From an uncultured Oscillospiraceae bacterium (GTDB lineage: Bacteria; Bacillota; Clostridia; Oscillospirales; Oscillospiraceae), in contig CALXDU010000013.1 in the NCBI GenBank assembly GCA_944387145.1, positions 1-38,405 on the forward strand: a stretch of DNA of 38,405 nucleotides, given 5' to 3'. Under the pieces are notes generated by a model. It was not told the DNA's origin, did not search any database, and saw nothing but the letters and a program-made list of their open reading frames with translations. The first letter of the stretch is position 1, and every line of letters starts with the position of its first letter. This document shows, in pieces, positions 9,121 through 19,590 of this stretch. The position numbers and the translations under genes are program-made.

Positions 9121-9796
9121 ATGCCTTAGGGAATGCGGTGTAGGTTTTGCCGGGGAAAACCTTGGCCCCCCGAAGACGCACCAGCTCCGACACGGTAACC
9201 AGCTCAAATTCCTCTTCCTGCAAAACATCCACAATGTCCAGGGCGGCCTTCACGGAACTGACGGACATATCATGCAGCAGCACAATATCCCCATCGTCCA
9301 CATGCTCCAGCACCGCTTTTTCAATGGCAGCGGTGTTCTTGGTGGCCCAATCCTTGGGGTCTACCGACCAGCTGAGGATGGCCAGGCCCCGGGCCTGAGC
9401 CACCTGGCGCACGTTGTCGGCGCAGCAGCCGCCGGGCGGGCGGAAAAACATGGGATTGCAGCCCGGGGGCAGCAGCTCCTGGGTCTGGGAAATCTCCTGG
9501 GCAATGTCCCGCCGGCTCAGGTCCTGCATGTTTTTGTGGGAATACCCATGAAGGCCGATTTCGTGCCCCTCGTCTAAAATCCGCTGGGTAATGTCCGGAT
9601 ATTCCGCAATCCGATAGCCGCAGAGAAAAAACGTAGCTTTGGCACCCCGTTCATACAGACCATCCAGCAGCTGCCGGGTAAAGCGGCCCGAAGGCCCGTC
9701 GTCAAAGGTCAGGGCCACATATTTTTGGGTTTGGGCGCCCCGGACCGGCATGGCCAGCAAGGGCAGGCACAGCAGCGCTGCCAGAATTTTTCGCAT
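9119..9796 (-). CDS. Secreted polysaccharide deacetylase (NodB homology domain)
   Basis: Predicted CE4-type deacetylase acting on cell-wall or surface glycans outside the membrane. The start at 9794-9796 is supported by AGGAAGGGA just upstream and gives a signal peptide (MRKILAALLCLPLLAMPVRG). CE4 motifs are visible in order: TFDDGPSG (catalytic base and metal aspartates), HGYSH (metal histidines), RPPGG, and a late LLHD segment. The mature domain of about 200 residues matches the minimal NodB fold without extra wall-binding domains. It is single-gene and diverges from the rlmA-like gene. Substrate (peptidoglycan, chitin-like or other) cannot be told from sequence; a PdaA/PdaB-like role is possible. 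Confidence 0.88.
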   Translation of the reverse strand: MRKILAALLCLPLLAMPVRGAQTQKYVALTFDDGPSGRFTRQLLDGLYERGAKATFFLCGYRIAEYPDITQRILDEGHEIGLHGYSHKNMQDLSRRDIAQEISQTQELLPPGCNPMFFRPPGGCCADNVRQVAQARGLAILSWSVDPKDWATKNTAAIEKAVLEHVDDGDIVLLHDMSVSSVKAALDIVDVLQEEEFELVTVSELVRLRGAKVFPGKTYTAFPKA

Positions 9797-9847
9797 AAAA
9801 ATCCCTTCCTTTCCTGCGCGTTCCCTCCGGTATGGTTTGGCGGTATC

Positions 9848-9882
9848 TTTCGTTTGACTAGAAACGAAAAATAGGGTATAGT
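9848..9882 (+). promoter_or_regulatory. Promoter of the rlmA-like gene with an inverted repeat over the -35
   Basis: TTGACT (9854-9859), a 17-base spacer and TATAGT (9877-9882) form a strong sigma-A promoter. Perfect 8-base arms TTTCGTTT (9848-9855) and AAACGAAA (9862-9869), six bases apart, straddle the -35, as a repressor operator would. The cognate regulator is unknown. Confidence 0.72.
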
Positions 9883-9902
9883 AAAGGATGGAGGGTTGCG
9901 TT

Positions 9903-10703
9903 ATGAATTTGCTTTGCCCCATTTGCGGAGAAAACCTGAATTTCCAGGACAGGCGCTATGTCTGCCCGAAAAATCACAGTTTTGACATTGCCCGCCAGGG
10001 CTATGTGAATCTTTTGACTGTGGAGCAGAAGCATTCCCGCTGCCCCGGGGATACCCGGCTTCAGGTGCTTTCCCGCCGGGAATTTCTGGACGGCGGATTT
10101 TACGCGCCCATTGCCGAAACCTTGATCCAAACCGCCCGGGATCTGGAAATTTCCGGCACGGTTCTGGACGTGGGCTGTGGGGAAGGCTATTACTGCGTCA
10201 AACTCTCCCAGGCACTGGGACTTTCCCTCACCGGCGTGGATATTTCCAAAGAAGCGGTACGCTTTGCCGCCGGAAAGTACAAGGGTTATCAGTGGCTGTG
10301 TGCCACCGCCGCCCACATTCCGGTGGAAGACGCCAGCGCCGATTTGATTACCAGCCTGTTTGCCCTGACCATGCCGGAGGAATTTCACCGGATAGTCAAA
10401 CCCGGCGGCTACCTGTTCCAGGTGCTGGCAGCCCAGGATCATCTGCTTGGGCTGAAATCCATCATTTATGACCAGCTGAATTTCAAAGAAAAGGATACCA
10501 TTCCCGAAGTGCCGGGATTTGAGCGGGTAACTTCCATCCCCATCCGCTTTTCCTTTACCGTGGAAGGCGCGCAGGTGCAGAATCTGCTGTCCATGACGCC
10601 CCATGTGTTCCGCATCGGAAAAGAGGGCGCCCAGCGCCTGGCACAAACCCAGCGCCTGACGGATACCGCCAGCTGTATGCTCAACGTCTACCGTCGTGGT
10701 TAA
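9903..10703 (+). CDS. RlmA-family 23S rRNA guanine-N1 methyltransferase (putative)
   Basis: SAM-dependent methyltransferase related to RlmA(I)/RlmA(II), which methylate G745 or G748 in 23S rRNA helix 35. The N-terminal zinc ribbon shows CPIC at residues about 5-8 and a second YVCPKNH site; it is followed by the FDIARQGYVNLL segment typical of this family. The SAM-binding motif is VLDVGCGEGYY (about 83-93), and motif IV-like SADLITSLFALT lies later. Length 266 is standard. The ATG at 9903 is chosen because GGATGGAGGG lies upstream. Some homologues confer macrolide (tylosin) tolerance, but G745 versus G748 specificity cannot be assigned here. Confidence 0.82.
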   Translation: MNLLCPICGENLNFQDRRYVCPKNHSFDIARQGYVNLLTVEQKHSRCPGDTRLQVLSRREFLDGGFYAPIAETLIQTARDLEISGTVLDVGCGEGYYCVKLSQALGLSLTGVDISKEAVRFAAGKYKGYQWLCATAAHIPVEDASADLITSLFALTMPEEFHRIVKPGGYLFQVLAAQDHLLGLKSIIYDQLNFKEKDTIPEVPGFERVTSIPIRFSFTVEGAQVQNLLSMTPHVFRIGKEGAQRLAQTQRLTDTASCMLNVYRRG

Positions 10704-10812
10704 CATGCCCCCGAATCAGGGGCGCTATGTCTGGAAAAAAGTCGAACAATAGGAAATCCTACCGGAAGAAGAGGAAACTTTTTGCCGGTTTTCCCAAATA
10801 CGGAGATTTGGA

Positions 10813-11874
10813 ATGCTGAATAAATTACAAGATCTTTGCAACAAATACGAAGAACTCTGCGCAAAATCCGAACAGCCGGATTTTTACGCCGACCCGAAAA
10901 AGGCCGCCCGGCTGATTAAGGAAAAGAATGACCTGGAGCCAATCGTGGAAGCTTACCAGGCCTACTGCCAGGCCCAGCAGGATATGGAAGAGGCCCAGGA
11001 ACTGATGGCCGATCCGGAGATGAAAGAGCTGTGCCAGGAAACCTACACCCAGGCCAAGGCCCAGAAGGAGCAGCTGTACGACAAGCTGCAAATTTTGCTG
11101 CTGCCCAAAGACCCCAACGACGACAAAAACGTGATTGTGGAAATCCGGGGCGGCGTCGGCGGCGAGGAAAGCGCCCTGTTTGCCCACAGCCTGTTTCGGA
11201 TGTACTCCATGTACGCCGCCAAAATGGGCTGGAAAATTGAGCTGATGAACTACAGCGAAACGGAACTGGGCGGCGTGAAGGAAGCGGATTTTCTGGTGGT
11301 GGGCCAGGGCGCCTACTCCCGGCTGAAGTATGAATCCGGGGTGCACCGGGTTCAGCGGGTGCCGGAAACCGAATCCGGCGGCCGGGTCCATACCTCCACC
11401 GCCACGGTGGCGGTGCTGCCGGAAATGGACGAGGTGGATGTGCAGATCAACCCGGCGGACATCGAGATGCAGGTCTACCGGGCCAGCGGCGCCGGCGGTC
11501 AGCACGTCAACAAGACTTCCTCCGCCGTCCGGCTGATTCACAAGCCCAGCGGCATTGTGGTGGCCTGCCAGGAAGAGCGCAGCCAGGTACAGAACCGGGA
11601 AAAGTGCATGCGGATGCTGGCAAGTAAGCTCTACGAAATCGAAGCTTCCCGCCAGGAAAGCGAAGTCACCGGCATGCGCCGCAGCCAGGTGGGCACCGGC
11701 ATGCGCAACGAGCGTATCCGCACCTACAATTTCCCCCAGGGCCGGGTCACCGACCACCGGATCAACCTGACCCTTTACCGGATTGACTCGGTGATGGACG
11801 GGGATCTGGACGAGATCATCAGCGCCCTGGCCGCCAGCGACCAGGCGGAAAAACTGAAACACGCACACGGATGA
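10813..11874 (+). CDS. prfA: Peptide chain release factor 1
   Basis: Recognises UAA and UAG stop codons and triggers peptidyl-tRNA hydrolysis on the ribosome. The codon-recognition tripeptide is PET in RVPETES (the PxT position that distinguishes RF1 from the SPF of RF2). The catalytic GGQ is in GAGGQHVNKTSSAVR. Length 353 matches the family. The start MLNKLQDL has a modest GGAG nine bases upstream. Unlike many Firmicutes, the adjacent gene is not prmC/hemK; instead tsaE follows after 10 bases, so prfA-tsaE-tsaB is a likely transcript. Confidence 0.97.
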   Translation: MLNKLQDLCNKYEELCAKSEQPDFYADPKKAARLIKEKNDLEPIVEAYQAYCQAQQDMEEAQELMADPEMKELCQETYTQAKAQKEQLYDKLQILLLPKDPNDDKNVIVEIRGGVGGEESALFAHSLFRMYSMYAAKMGWKIELMNYSETELGGVKEADFLVVGQGAYSRLKYESGVHRVQRVPETESGGRVHTSTATVAVLPEMDEVDVQINPADIEMQVYRASGAGGQHVNKTSSAVRLIHKPSGIVVACQEERSQVQNREKCMRMLASKLYEIEASRQESEVTGMRRSQVGTGMRNERIRTYNFPQGRVTDHRINLTLYRIDSVMDGDLDEIISALAASDQAEKLKHAHG

Positions 11875-11884
11875 GGAATCTGAC

Positions 11885-12325
11885 ATGACAGAATTCATTA
11901 CCAACTCCCCTGCCGAAACCGAACACCTGGGGGCCGCTTTGGGAAAGCTGCTTCCCGCGGGAACGGTTCTGGCCTACCGGGGAGATCTGGGGGCGGGAAA
12001 AACCGCCTTCACCCGGGGACTGGCCCGGGGCTTGGGCTGTAACGAACTGGTTACCAGCCCGACTTACACAATTGTCAATGAATACTTAGGCGGACGGCTG
12101 CCCCTGTTTCATTTTGATATGTACCGGCTGCGCTCTTCCGAGGACCTGTGGGACATCGGCTGGGAGGACTACCTGGAGCGTGGAGGCATCTGCGCTGTGG
12201 AGTGGAGCGAAAACGTAGCCGATGCGCTGGAGGATGCTGCTACCATTACCATTGAAAAGCTGGGAGAAACTTCCCGGCGGATTACCCTGGAAGGAGGGGA
12301 TTTCCTTGCGGATCTTAGCCTTTGA
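11885..12325 (+). CDS. tsaE: tRNA threonylcarbamoyladenosine biosynthesis ATPase TsaE
   Basis: TsaE is the ATPase component of the bacterial t6A37 tRNA modification complex with TsaB and TsaD. The 146 residues carry a Walker A motif (GDLGAGKTAFTRGL, about residues 34-47), the TSPTYTIVNEY switch segment and HFDMYRL, then a WSEN motif. The gene starts 10 bases after prfA and overlaps tsaB by 20 bases. TsaC and TsaD must be encoded elsewhere. Confidence 0.95.
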   Translation: MTEFITNSPAETEHLGAALGKLLPAGTVLAYRGDLGAGKTAFTRGLARGLGCNELVTSPTYTIVNEYLGGRLPLFHFDMYRLRSSEDLWDIGWEDYLERGGICAVEWSENVADALEDAATITIEKLGETSRRITLEGGDFLADLSL

Positions 12326-13010
12326 AACCAGCGCAAAGGCCGCTTCCGTGGCGCTGCTGGAAGATGGGAAACTGCTGGGGGAAAGCTACCAGAACACCGG
12401 CCTGACCCATAGCCAGACTCTGATGGTCATGGCCCAGCAGCTGCTGGAGCAGTGCGGAAAAACCGTGGCGGATATTACCGCTGTGGCGGTGGCCGCAGGT
12501 CCCGGTTCCTTTACCGGCGTGCGCATCGGCACGGCGGCAGCCAAGGGCTTTGCCTGGGGCGCCCAGCTTCCCTGCTACGGCGTCAGTACATTGGAAGCCA
12601 TGGCGGAGCATCTGGGAATCTACCAGGGGTATATCTGCCCCTGCATGGATGCCCGGCGCAGCCAGGTGTATAATGCCCTGTTTTCTGCCAAGGAAGGAAG
12701 CTTGCAGCGGCTCCGGGAAGACCGGGCCATCGCCCTTGCCGACCTGGCAGAGGAACTGAAAACCCTGGACGGCACCATTTTCCTGGTGGGAGACGGAAGC
12801 GAACTGTGCTACCGTACCCTGCATCCGGAAATTCCCAACCTGGTGCTGCCGAAAGAGCATCAGATGCACCAGCGGGCCACGGGCGTTGCCCTGGCAGCGG
12901 CAAAAAAAATCGCCGCAGGAGAACCCGGCGATGGAAATAGCCTGGTGCCCAACTATCTGCGCCTGAGCCAGGCGGAGCGGGAACGGCTGGAACGAGAGAA
13001 CAAACAGTAA
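12306..13010 (+). CDS. tsaB: tRNA threonylcarbamoyladenosine biosynthesis protein TsaB
   Basis: Non-catalytic ASKHA-fold partner of TsaD in t6A synthesis. The protein begins LRILAFETSAKAASVALLED, the typical TsaB N terminus, and has the AGPGSFTGVRIG motif (about 66-77). The proposed start is TTG at 12306-12308, because GGAGGGG sits six bases upstream and the homologous N terminus begins there; a longer frame from 12222 would add a non-conserved extension lying within tsaE. Length 234 is normal. It overlaps tsaE, and RimI, which often follows, is absent: upp comes next. Confidence 0.92.
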   Translation: MRILAFETSAKAASVALLEDGKLLGESYQNTGLTHSQTLMVMAQQLLEQCGKTVADITAVAVAAGPGSFTGVRIGTAAAKGFAWGAQLPCYGVSTLEAMAEHLGIYQGYICPCMDARRSQVYNALFSAKEGSLQRLREDRAIALADLAEELKTLDGTIFLVGDGSELCYRTLHPEIPNLVLPKEHQMHQRATGVALAAAKKIAAGEPGDGNSLVPNYLRLSQAERERLERENKQ

Positions 13011-13037
13011 GCAACGAATATAAAGGAGAGATAACCA

Positions 13038-13667
13038 ATGGCAACCGTTCATGTGATTGACCATCCCCTGATTCAGCACAAGCTGGCGATTCTGCGCAGC
13101 AAGGATACTCCGGTGAAGGAGTTCCGGGAACTGGTAGGCGAAATTGCCGGGCTGATGTGCTACGAAGCCACCCGGAACCTGCCCACCAAGGAAGTCACCG
13201 TGGAGACCCCCATCACCACCGCCAAATGCCGGATGCTCTCGGGCAAGAAGCTGGCCATTGTGCCGGTGCTGCGGGCGGGCCTTGGCATGGTGGACAATAT
13301 GGTGGCCCTGATTCCCTCCGCCAAAATCGGTCACATCGGTCTGTACCGGGACCCGGAAACCCACAAGCCGGTGGAATACTACTGCAAGCTTCCCGATGAT
13401 ATCGAAAACCGGGTGGTCTTTGTGGTGGACCCCATGCTGGCCACCGGCGGCAGCGCCGTGGCGGCCATTGATTTTCTGAAGCAGCACGGCTGCCGCAACA
13501 TCATTATGATGAACATCATCGGCTGCCCCGAAGGGGTCAAGGCCGTGCAGGAAGCCCATCCGGATGTGGAAATGTATCTGGCTGCCCTGGACGAAAAGCT
13601 CAATGAGCATGCTTACATTGTCCCCGGTCTGGGTGATGCCGGCGACCGGATTTTCGGCACCAAATAA
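13038..13667 (+). CDS. upp: Uracil phosphoribosyltransferase
   Basis: Pyrimidine salvage enzyme that makes UMP from uracil and PRPP. The 209-residue sequence includes [16 protein letters not shown] at the N terminus, the flexible-loop region, the PRPP-binding [15 protein letters not shown] (about 132-146), and the C-terminal uracil-binding [29 protein letters not shown] precedes the ATG by about seven bases. It ends at a strong bidirectional-looking hairpin shared with convergent fbp. Confidence 0.97.
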   Translation: MATVHVIDHPLIQHKLAILRSKDTPVKEFRELVGEIAGLMCYEATRNLPTKEVTVETPITTAKCRMLSGKKLAIVPVLRAGLGMVDNMVALIPSAKIGHIGLYRDPETHKPVEYYCKLPDDIENRVVFVVDPMLATGGSAVAAIDFLKQHGCRNIIMMNIIGCPEGVKAVQEAHPDVEMYLAALDEKLNEHAYIVPGLGDAGDRIFGTK

Positions 13668-13684
13668 AATTTTAGCAAAATAAG

Positions 13685-13725
13685 AAACCGCCATAGGTAC
13701 AACGCAGCGTACCTATGGCGGTTTT
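13685..13725 (+). terminator. Rho-independent terminator after upp
   Basis: Arms AAACCGCCATAGGTAC (13685-13700) and GTACCTATGGCGGTTTT (13709-13725) form a long stem with an 8-base loop, 18 bases after the upp stop. The A-rich left side also supplies a short T run for the convergent fbp transcript. Confidence 0.88.
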
Positions 13726-13751
13726 GTATGTGGTGTGAACTTTTTTCGTCC

Positions 13752-15752
13752 TTATGACTTGTGATTTTCGGTGACGGCACCGGAGCGGTAGGCTTCCAGC
13801 AGCAGCATCAGGTCATCCACCCGGGTCTGCAATTCGGCGCCTTCGTCGGTCTGGCTCACCCGCATCCGATTTTCCAGGGTTTCAAAGACCAGACTTTCGT
13901 TTTCAATGTCGTCGTTTTTGTGCAGGGCGTTGTACCGTCCGGCAAAGGGCTGGTGGGAAACAATCCGCAGCTGCCGGGAGTTGAAAATCAGGGTGTAGCC
14001 TGCGATGCCGGAGGTGGGCTGGTAGGCTTTGCTGAAGCCGCCGTCAATGACGATCAGCTTGCCGCCGCCTTTGATGGGGCTTTCGCCCTTGCGCACCTTC
14101 ACCGGCACATGACCGTTGATGATGTGGCAGTGGGGGCCGCTGAGACCAAACTCCGCCAGCAGCATTTCGCACACCGTGGGGTTCTGGTAATGGATGTAAT
14201 AGGGGTTTTTCGGTTCGGCCCAGGTTTCCTCGTCGGCAATGAACCGGCGTTCGAAGGTGGTCATCCGGTCCCGGCCAAAGATGGGACTGTTCCGTCCGGC
14301 CCAGAGCCACCACAAAAAGTCCTGACCGAACTGGCCTTCGGCACTGCCCCGTTTGTCATAGTAGGCTTTCCGGGCGGTTTTTTCCGCATAGTCCAAAAAT
14401 TCCCGTCCGGAGCGTTCCTTGCCGCCGATGGTAAAGGTCATCAGCTGCCCGTCCTCGGTCATGGGGATGCAGCCGTGGAACAAGAGGTTACCGTTGCACA
14501 GCTTGTACAGCCCGCCTTTGGAGTAGAGGAAGCGCACATGCTTTTGCAGTTTCTCGCTGTGGCGGAACGAATCTGTCAGCAGGTCGATGACGTGGCTTTC
14601 CTCCGGTGTCAGCTGGTAGGGGTTATTGGGGTCTACCGTGGGGAAATCGCAGTCGGTCATGGGATAGACCTTGCCGTCAATAACCACGGTTTTGGCTTTG
14701 TAATCAATTTTGTCCAGCAGCAGCCGGTCCGCCATGCCGAATTCCGGGCGGCGCAGCAGCTTCTGCCCTTCCAGCTTGAACAGAATAATGGTAATGGCCT
14801 TGTACATCCGGGCGGAGAGCAGCTTGTCCTTTTCGGTGTACTGGTCGGCGTCGGAACCGGTGAGCTTGACCTGGAACTGCTTTGTATCGCAGTCCCGGTA
14901 CACTTCGTTGGCAAAGATGCTCAGGGGCCGCAGGGAAATGCCGTAGCCGGTTTCAATCACGTCCAGATTGTTGTAGCGGATGGAGTTGCTCAGCACCGTG
15001 GCAACCAGGGTCCGGGAGCCGGAGGCGGCGCCCATCCACAAAACATCGTGGTTGCCCCACTGAATGTCTACGTTGTTGGTCTCCATAAGAGAATCCATAA
15101 CAATATCCGCCCGGGGTCCCCGGTCAAAGATATCGCCTACAATGTGCAGCTTGTCCACCACCAGGTTCTTGATGACCTCGCTGATGGCCCGGATGATATT
15201 GGCAGCCTGACCGATCTGAATGGAGGTGTTTATAATGTTCTCATACTGGTCCCGGCGGGAACCCCCTTCCTCCGCCAAGTGAATCAGCTCGTCGATAATC
15301 AGCTCATAGTCCGGCGGCATGAAGGAACGGACCTTGCGCCGGGTGTGCTTGGTGGAGACGTAGCGGCACAGTTCCACCAGCCGGTGGATGGTCAGCCGGT
15401 ACCACTCTTCCAAGTCTTCCTGCTCGTCGGCCACCAGTCCCAGCTTGGCAGTGGGGTAGTAAATCAGGGTGGCCAGATCGTTGCGGTCTCGCTGGGTCAT
15501 GGAATTTCCGAACAGTTCCACCAGTTTTTCCTTGACTTCGCCGGAGGCAGAGTTGAGAATATGCAAAAAGGCTTCGTGTTCGCCGTGGATGTCCGACATG
15601 AAGTGTTCCGTGCCCTTGGGCAGGTTCAGTATGGCCTGCAGCCGGATGACTTCGGTGGCCGCCTCCTGGACGGTGGGGTATTGTTTTGCCAGAAGCCGCA
15701 GATAGTGCAGCTGTTCCGGTGTAAAGGTACGCTTGTTATCCAAATGCATCAT
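13752..15752 (-). CDS. fbp: Fructose-1,6-bisphosphatase, class III
   Basis: Gluconeogenic phosphatase converting fructose 1,6-bisphosphate to fructose 6-phosphate; this large (about 650-aa) metallophosphoesterase type is characteristic of Firmicutes. Visible metal-binding motifs are MSDIHGEHEAFLHIL (about 53-67), VGDIFDRGPRADIVMD and GNHDVLWMG, with a later NGHVPVKVRKGESPIKG block holding a conserved histidine. Length 666. Two ATGs in tandem occur at the start (15752 and 15749) and the SD-like GGAAAGG is unusually close to them, so the exact first residue is uncertain; a TTG at 15743 would have better spacing. Single-gene unit, convergent with upp. Confidence 0.96.
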   Translation of the reverse strand: MMHLDNKRTFTPEQLHYLRLLAKQYPTVQEAATEVIRLQAILNLPKGTEHFMSDIHGEHEAFLHILNSASGEVKEKLVELFGNSMTQRDRNDLATLIYYPTAKLGLVADEQEDLEEWYRLTIHRLVELCRYVSTKHTRRKVRSFMPPDYELIIDELIHLAEEGGSRRDQYENIINTSIQIGQAANIIRAISEVIKNLVVDKLHIVGDIFDRGPRADIVMDSLMETNNVDIQWGNHDVLWMGAASGSRTLVATVLSNSIRYNNLDVIETGYGISLRPLSIFANEVYRDCDTKQFQVKLTGSDADQYTEKDKLLSARMYKAITIILFKLEGQKLLRRPEFGMADRLLLDKIDYKAKTVVIDGKVYPMTDCDFPTVDPNNPYQLTPEESHVIDLLTDSFRHSEKLQKHVRFLYSKGGLYKLCNGNLLFHGCIPMTEDGQLMTFTIGGKERSGREFLDYAEKTARKAYYDKRGSAEGQFGQDFLWWLWAGRNSPIFGRDRMTTFERRFIADEETWAEPKNPYYIHYQNPTVCEMLLAEFGLSGPHCHIINGHVPVKVRKGESPIKGGGKLIVIDGGFSKAYQPTSGIAGYTLIFNSRQLRIVSHQPFAGRYNALHKNDDIENESLVFETLENRMRVSQTDEGAELQTRVDDLMLLLEAYRSGAVTENHKS

Positions 15753-15772
15753 CCCTTTCCATGTATGGCCCC

Positions 15773-15801
15773 ATTATATCGGATTCCTGTGACGCCAACA
15801 A
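15773..15801 (-). promoter_or_regulatory. Predicted promoter of fbp
   Basis: On the minus strand TTGTTG (15801-15796), a 17-base spacer and a consensus TATAAT (15778-15773) lie about 20 bases upstream of the fbp start codon, implying a very short leader. Confidence 0.65.
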
Positions 15802-15918
15802 GGGGCAAACTGTAAATATTCGGATAATTTTCCTGTAAGAATTTGAAGAAACATCCGCCTTCGGGGACTTTGTGAATAACCTGGGGAAAAAGTTCAAAAA
15901 TAATTCAAAAAGGACCCA

Positions 15919-15947
15919 TTGACTTTTTTAGCACTCAATGGTATAGT
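15919..15947 (+). promoter_or_regulatory. Sigma-A promoter of the hrcA-grpE-dnaK-dnaJ operon
   Basis: TTGACT (15919-15924), exactly 17 bases, then TATAGT (15942-15947). Transcription should start near 15953-15955, inside the left arm of the perfect CIRCE element, which fits HrcA repression. Confidence 0.82.
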
Positions 15948-15978
15948 GTGCTTAGCACTCAAGGATATGGAGTGCTAA
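15928..15978 (+). promoter_or_regulatory. CIRCE operator, perfect copy plus an overlapping degenerate copy
   Basis: The perfect CIRCE element TTAGCACTC-N9-GAGTGCTAA occupies 15952-15978, 28 bases before hrcA. A second, degenerate element uses TTAGCACTC (15928-15936), nine bases, then GTGTGCTTA (15946-15954), and shares three bases with the first. The upstream copy covers the promoter spacer and -10; the downstream copy covers the expected start site. HrcA is the known ligand of CIRCE. Confidence 0.95.
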
Positions 15979-16005
15979 AGAATTTGAAGCAAGGAGGAAT
16001 CCACA

Positions 16006-17076
16006 ATGGAACTGACCGAACGGAAAAAGAAGGTTCTGCGTTCTGTGGTGGATCTGTACATCCGGACAGCAGAACCGGTAGGCTCCAAGGCCATTACCGA
16101 ACTTCCGGACATGAAATATTCCTCCGCTACCATCCGCAACGAAATGGCCGATCTGACTGCCATGGGATATCTGGAGCAGCCCCACACCAGTGCCGGGCGC
16201 ATCCCTTCTGCGGCGGGTTACCGGCTGTATGTGGATGAACTGATGCTGGACTACCGTCTGAGCATGGATGAAACCAAATCCATTACCAACGCCATCGAGG
16301 AGAAGATGCAGCGGGTGGATAAAATGGTGGAAAAGGTTGCCAAGCTGGTCTCCCAGGCCACCAACCTTCCGGCCATCTCCGCCGCTTCCCGCTCCGGCAG
16401 CGCCTGTGTTCAGCGCTTCGAGCTGATTCAGGCCGGACAGGGCAGCTTCATTCTGGTACTGATGCTCTCCGGAGATCGGGTGGTAAACAAGCTGATTAAG
16501 CTGCCCCTGGATTTGAGCGAGTCGGATCTGAAACTGCTCAGCGCCGTACTCAACGCCACCATGACGGAGATTCCCCTGGAAGGCTTCACCACGCAGCTGA
16601 TGGACCGGGTGATGCGCTCGGCAGGAACTGCCGCCAGCCTGGTGCCGGTGATCCTGGACTTTACCCAGGAAACCCTGAAAAACCACGCTGCCACCAATAT
16701 GGCAGTGGTTGGACAGTCCCGGCTGCTGGGACTTCCGGAGTACCGGGACGTGGACAAAGCCCAGCGGGTGATGGCTTCCATTGATGAAGAAGCCCTGAGC
16801 AATCTTCCGGCGGTGATGCAGGATGCCAACGGCACCAAGGTCATCGTTGGCCCGGAGAACGTAGCCGACGAACTGAAGGACACCTCCGTGGTGATGACAA
16901 AGTTCGACATTGGCGACGGCCTTCAGGGCATGATCGGTGTGGTAGGCCCCACCCGAATGGATTACGCAAAGGTTACCGCTCGGCTGAGCTACTTTGCCGA
17001 GAGTTTGTCGAAGATGTTCGCCAAGCCCGAGACCCCCCAGCTGCCCCAGGCAGAGAAGGATGACGCAGAGCAGTAG
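16006..17076 (+). CDS. hrcA: Heat-inducible transcription repressor HrcA
   Basis: Represses class I heat-shock genes by binding CIRCE; its folding depends on GroEL. The N-terminal winged helix starts MELTERKKKVLRSVVDLYI and includes PVGSKAI and SSATIRNEMADLTAMGYLEQPHTSAGRIPS, the well-conserved DNA-binding block. A dimerisation/GAF-like region follows; the C terminus contains IGVVGPTRMDYAKVTARLSYFAESLSK (core GPTRMDY). Length 356. RBS AAGGAGG is eight bases upstream. The gene is preceded by CIRCE, so HrcA autoregulates the operon. Confidence 0.97.
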   Translation: MELTERKKKVLRSVVDLYIRTAEPVGSKAITELPDMKYSSATIRNEMADLTAMGYLEQPHTSAGRIPSAAGYRLYVDELMLDYRLSMDETKSITNAIEEKMQRVDKMVEKVAKLVSQATNLPAISAASRSGSACVQRFELIQAGQGSFILVLMLSGDRVVNKLIKLPLDLSESDLKLLSAVLNATMTEIPLEGFTTQLMDRVMRSAGTAASLVPVILDFTQETLKNHAATNMAVVGQSRLLGLPEYRDVDKAQRVMASIDEEALSNLPAVMQDANGTKVIVGPENVADELKDTSVVMTKFDIGDGLQGMIGVVGPTRMDYAKVTARLSYFAESLSKMFAKPETPQLPQAEKDDAEQ

Positions 17077-17137
17077 ATAAAGAAAACAACCAGCGGCGGG
17101 AGAATCCTCCCACCTGACAATATAGGAGGCCGAGAAC

Positions 17138-17674
17138 GTGGCAAAAAAGGAAAAACAGCAGCAAGAACAAGAAGAAACCATCCTGACCCCGGAAGTAACC
17201 GAGGAAACCCAGGAAGTTCCGGAAACCCCGGAGGCCGAGCAGGTCAATCCCTGGGAGGAAAAATATAACGCAGAACGGGATGCCCACCTGCGGGTAGCGG
17301 CGGAGTTTGACAACTTCCGCAAGCGCACCGTCAAGGAAAAGGAAGCTTCCTACGGCAACGGTAAGGCCGACGCCGTGGCGAAAATCCTGCCCGTCTACGA
17401 CAACCTGGAACGGGCACTGAACCAGGAAACCTCCGACGCCGCCTACAAAAAAGGCGTGGAGATGACCATGAACGAGCTGGTGAAGATTCTCAGCGGCCTG
17501 GGCGTGGAAATTTTCGGAGAAGTCGGAGATGCCTTTGATCCCAACCTGCACAATGCGGTGATGCACATCGACAGCGAGGAGCTGGCGGAAAATGTGATCG
17601 CCCAGGTGTTCCAGAAGGGATTCAAAATCGGAGATAAGGTCGTCCGCTTTGCCATGGTGCAGGTGGCCAACTGA
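17138..17674 (+). CDS. grpE: Nucleotide exchange factor GrpE
   Basis: Exchanges ADP for ATP on DnaK. The first 45 residues are acidic and Glu/Gln-rich, then comes the long dimeric coiled coil (RVAAEFDNFRKRTVKEKE) and the C-terminal beta domain (GDAFDPNLHNAVMHIDSEE, VIAQVFQKGFKIGDKVVRFAMV). Length 178. The start is GTG at 17138 with AGGAGG eight bases upstream. A small hairpin (GGCGGGAG/CTCCCACC, about 17095-17114) lies in the 61-base hrcA-grpE gap and could be an mRNA processing or stabilising element. Confidence 0.96.
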   Translation: MAKKEKQQQEQEETILTPEVTEETQEVPETPEAEQVNPWEEKYNAERDAHLRVAAEFDNFRKRTVKEKEASYGNGKADAVAKILPVYDNLERALNQETSDAAYKKGVEMTMNELVKILSGLGVEIFGEVGDAFDPNLHNAVMHIDSEELAENVIAQVFQKGFKIGDKVVRFAMVQVAN

Positions 17675-17713
17675 TCCCATTACTTTGTATACATTTTTCA
17701 TTGGATATATTAG

Positions 17714-19546
<1,833 letters not shown>

Positions 19547-19558
19547 TTCACCCCAGAA

Positions 19559-19590
19559 AAGGGGCGGCCATAAGCCGCCCCTTCTTGGTG
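19559..19590 (+). terminator. Intra-operon hairpin between dnaK and dnaJ
   Basis: Arms AAGGGGCGGC (19559-19568) and GCCGCCCCTT (19574-19583) form a 10-bp stem with loop CATAA, starting 12 bases after the dnaK stop. The following TTCTTGGTG is only a weak U tract, so partial termination or 3' end protection of dnaK mRNA is more likely than full stop. Confidence 0.7.

Noticed and set aside
13761..15815. 684-codon plus-strand frame opposite fbp
   Set aside because: Antisense shadow; fbp motifs GDxxDRG and GNHD are on the minus strand.
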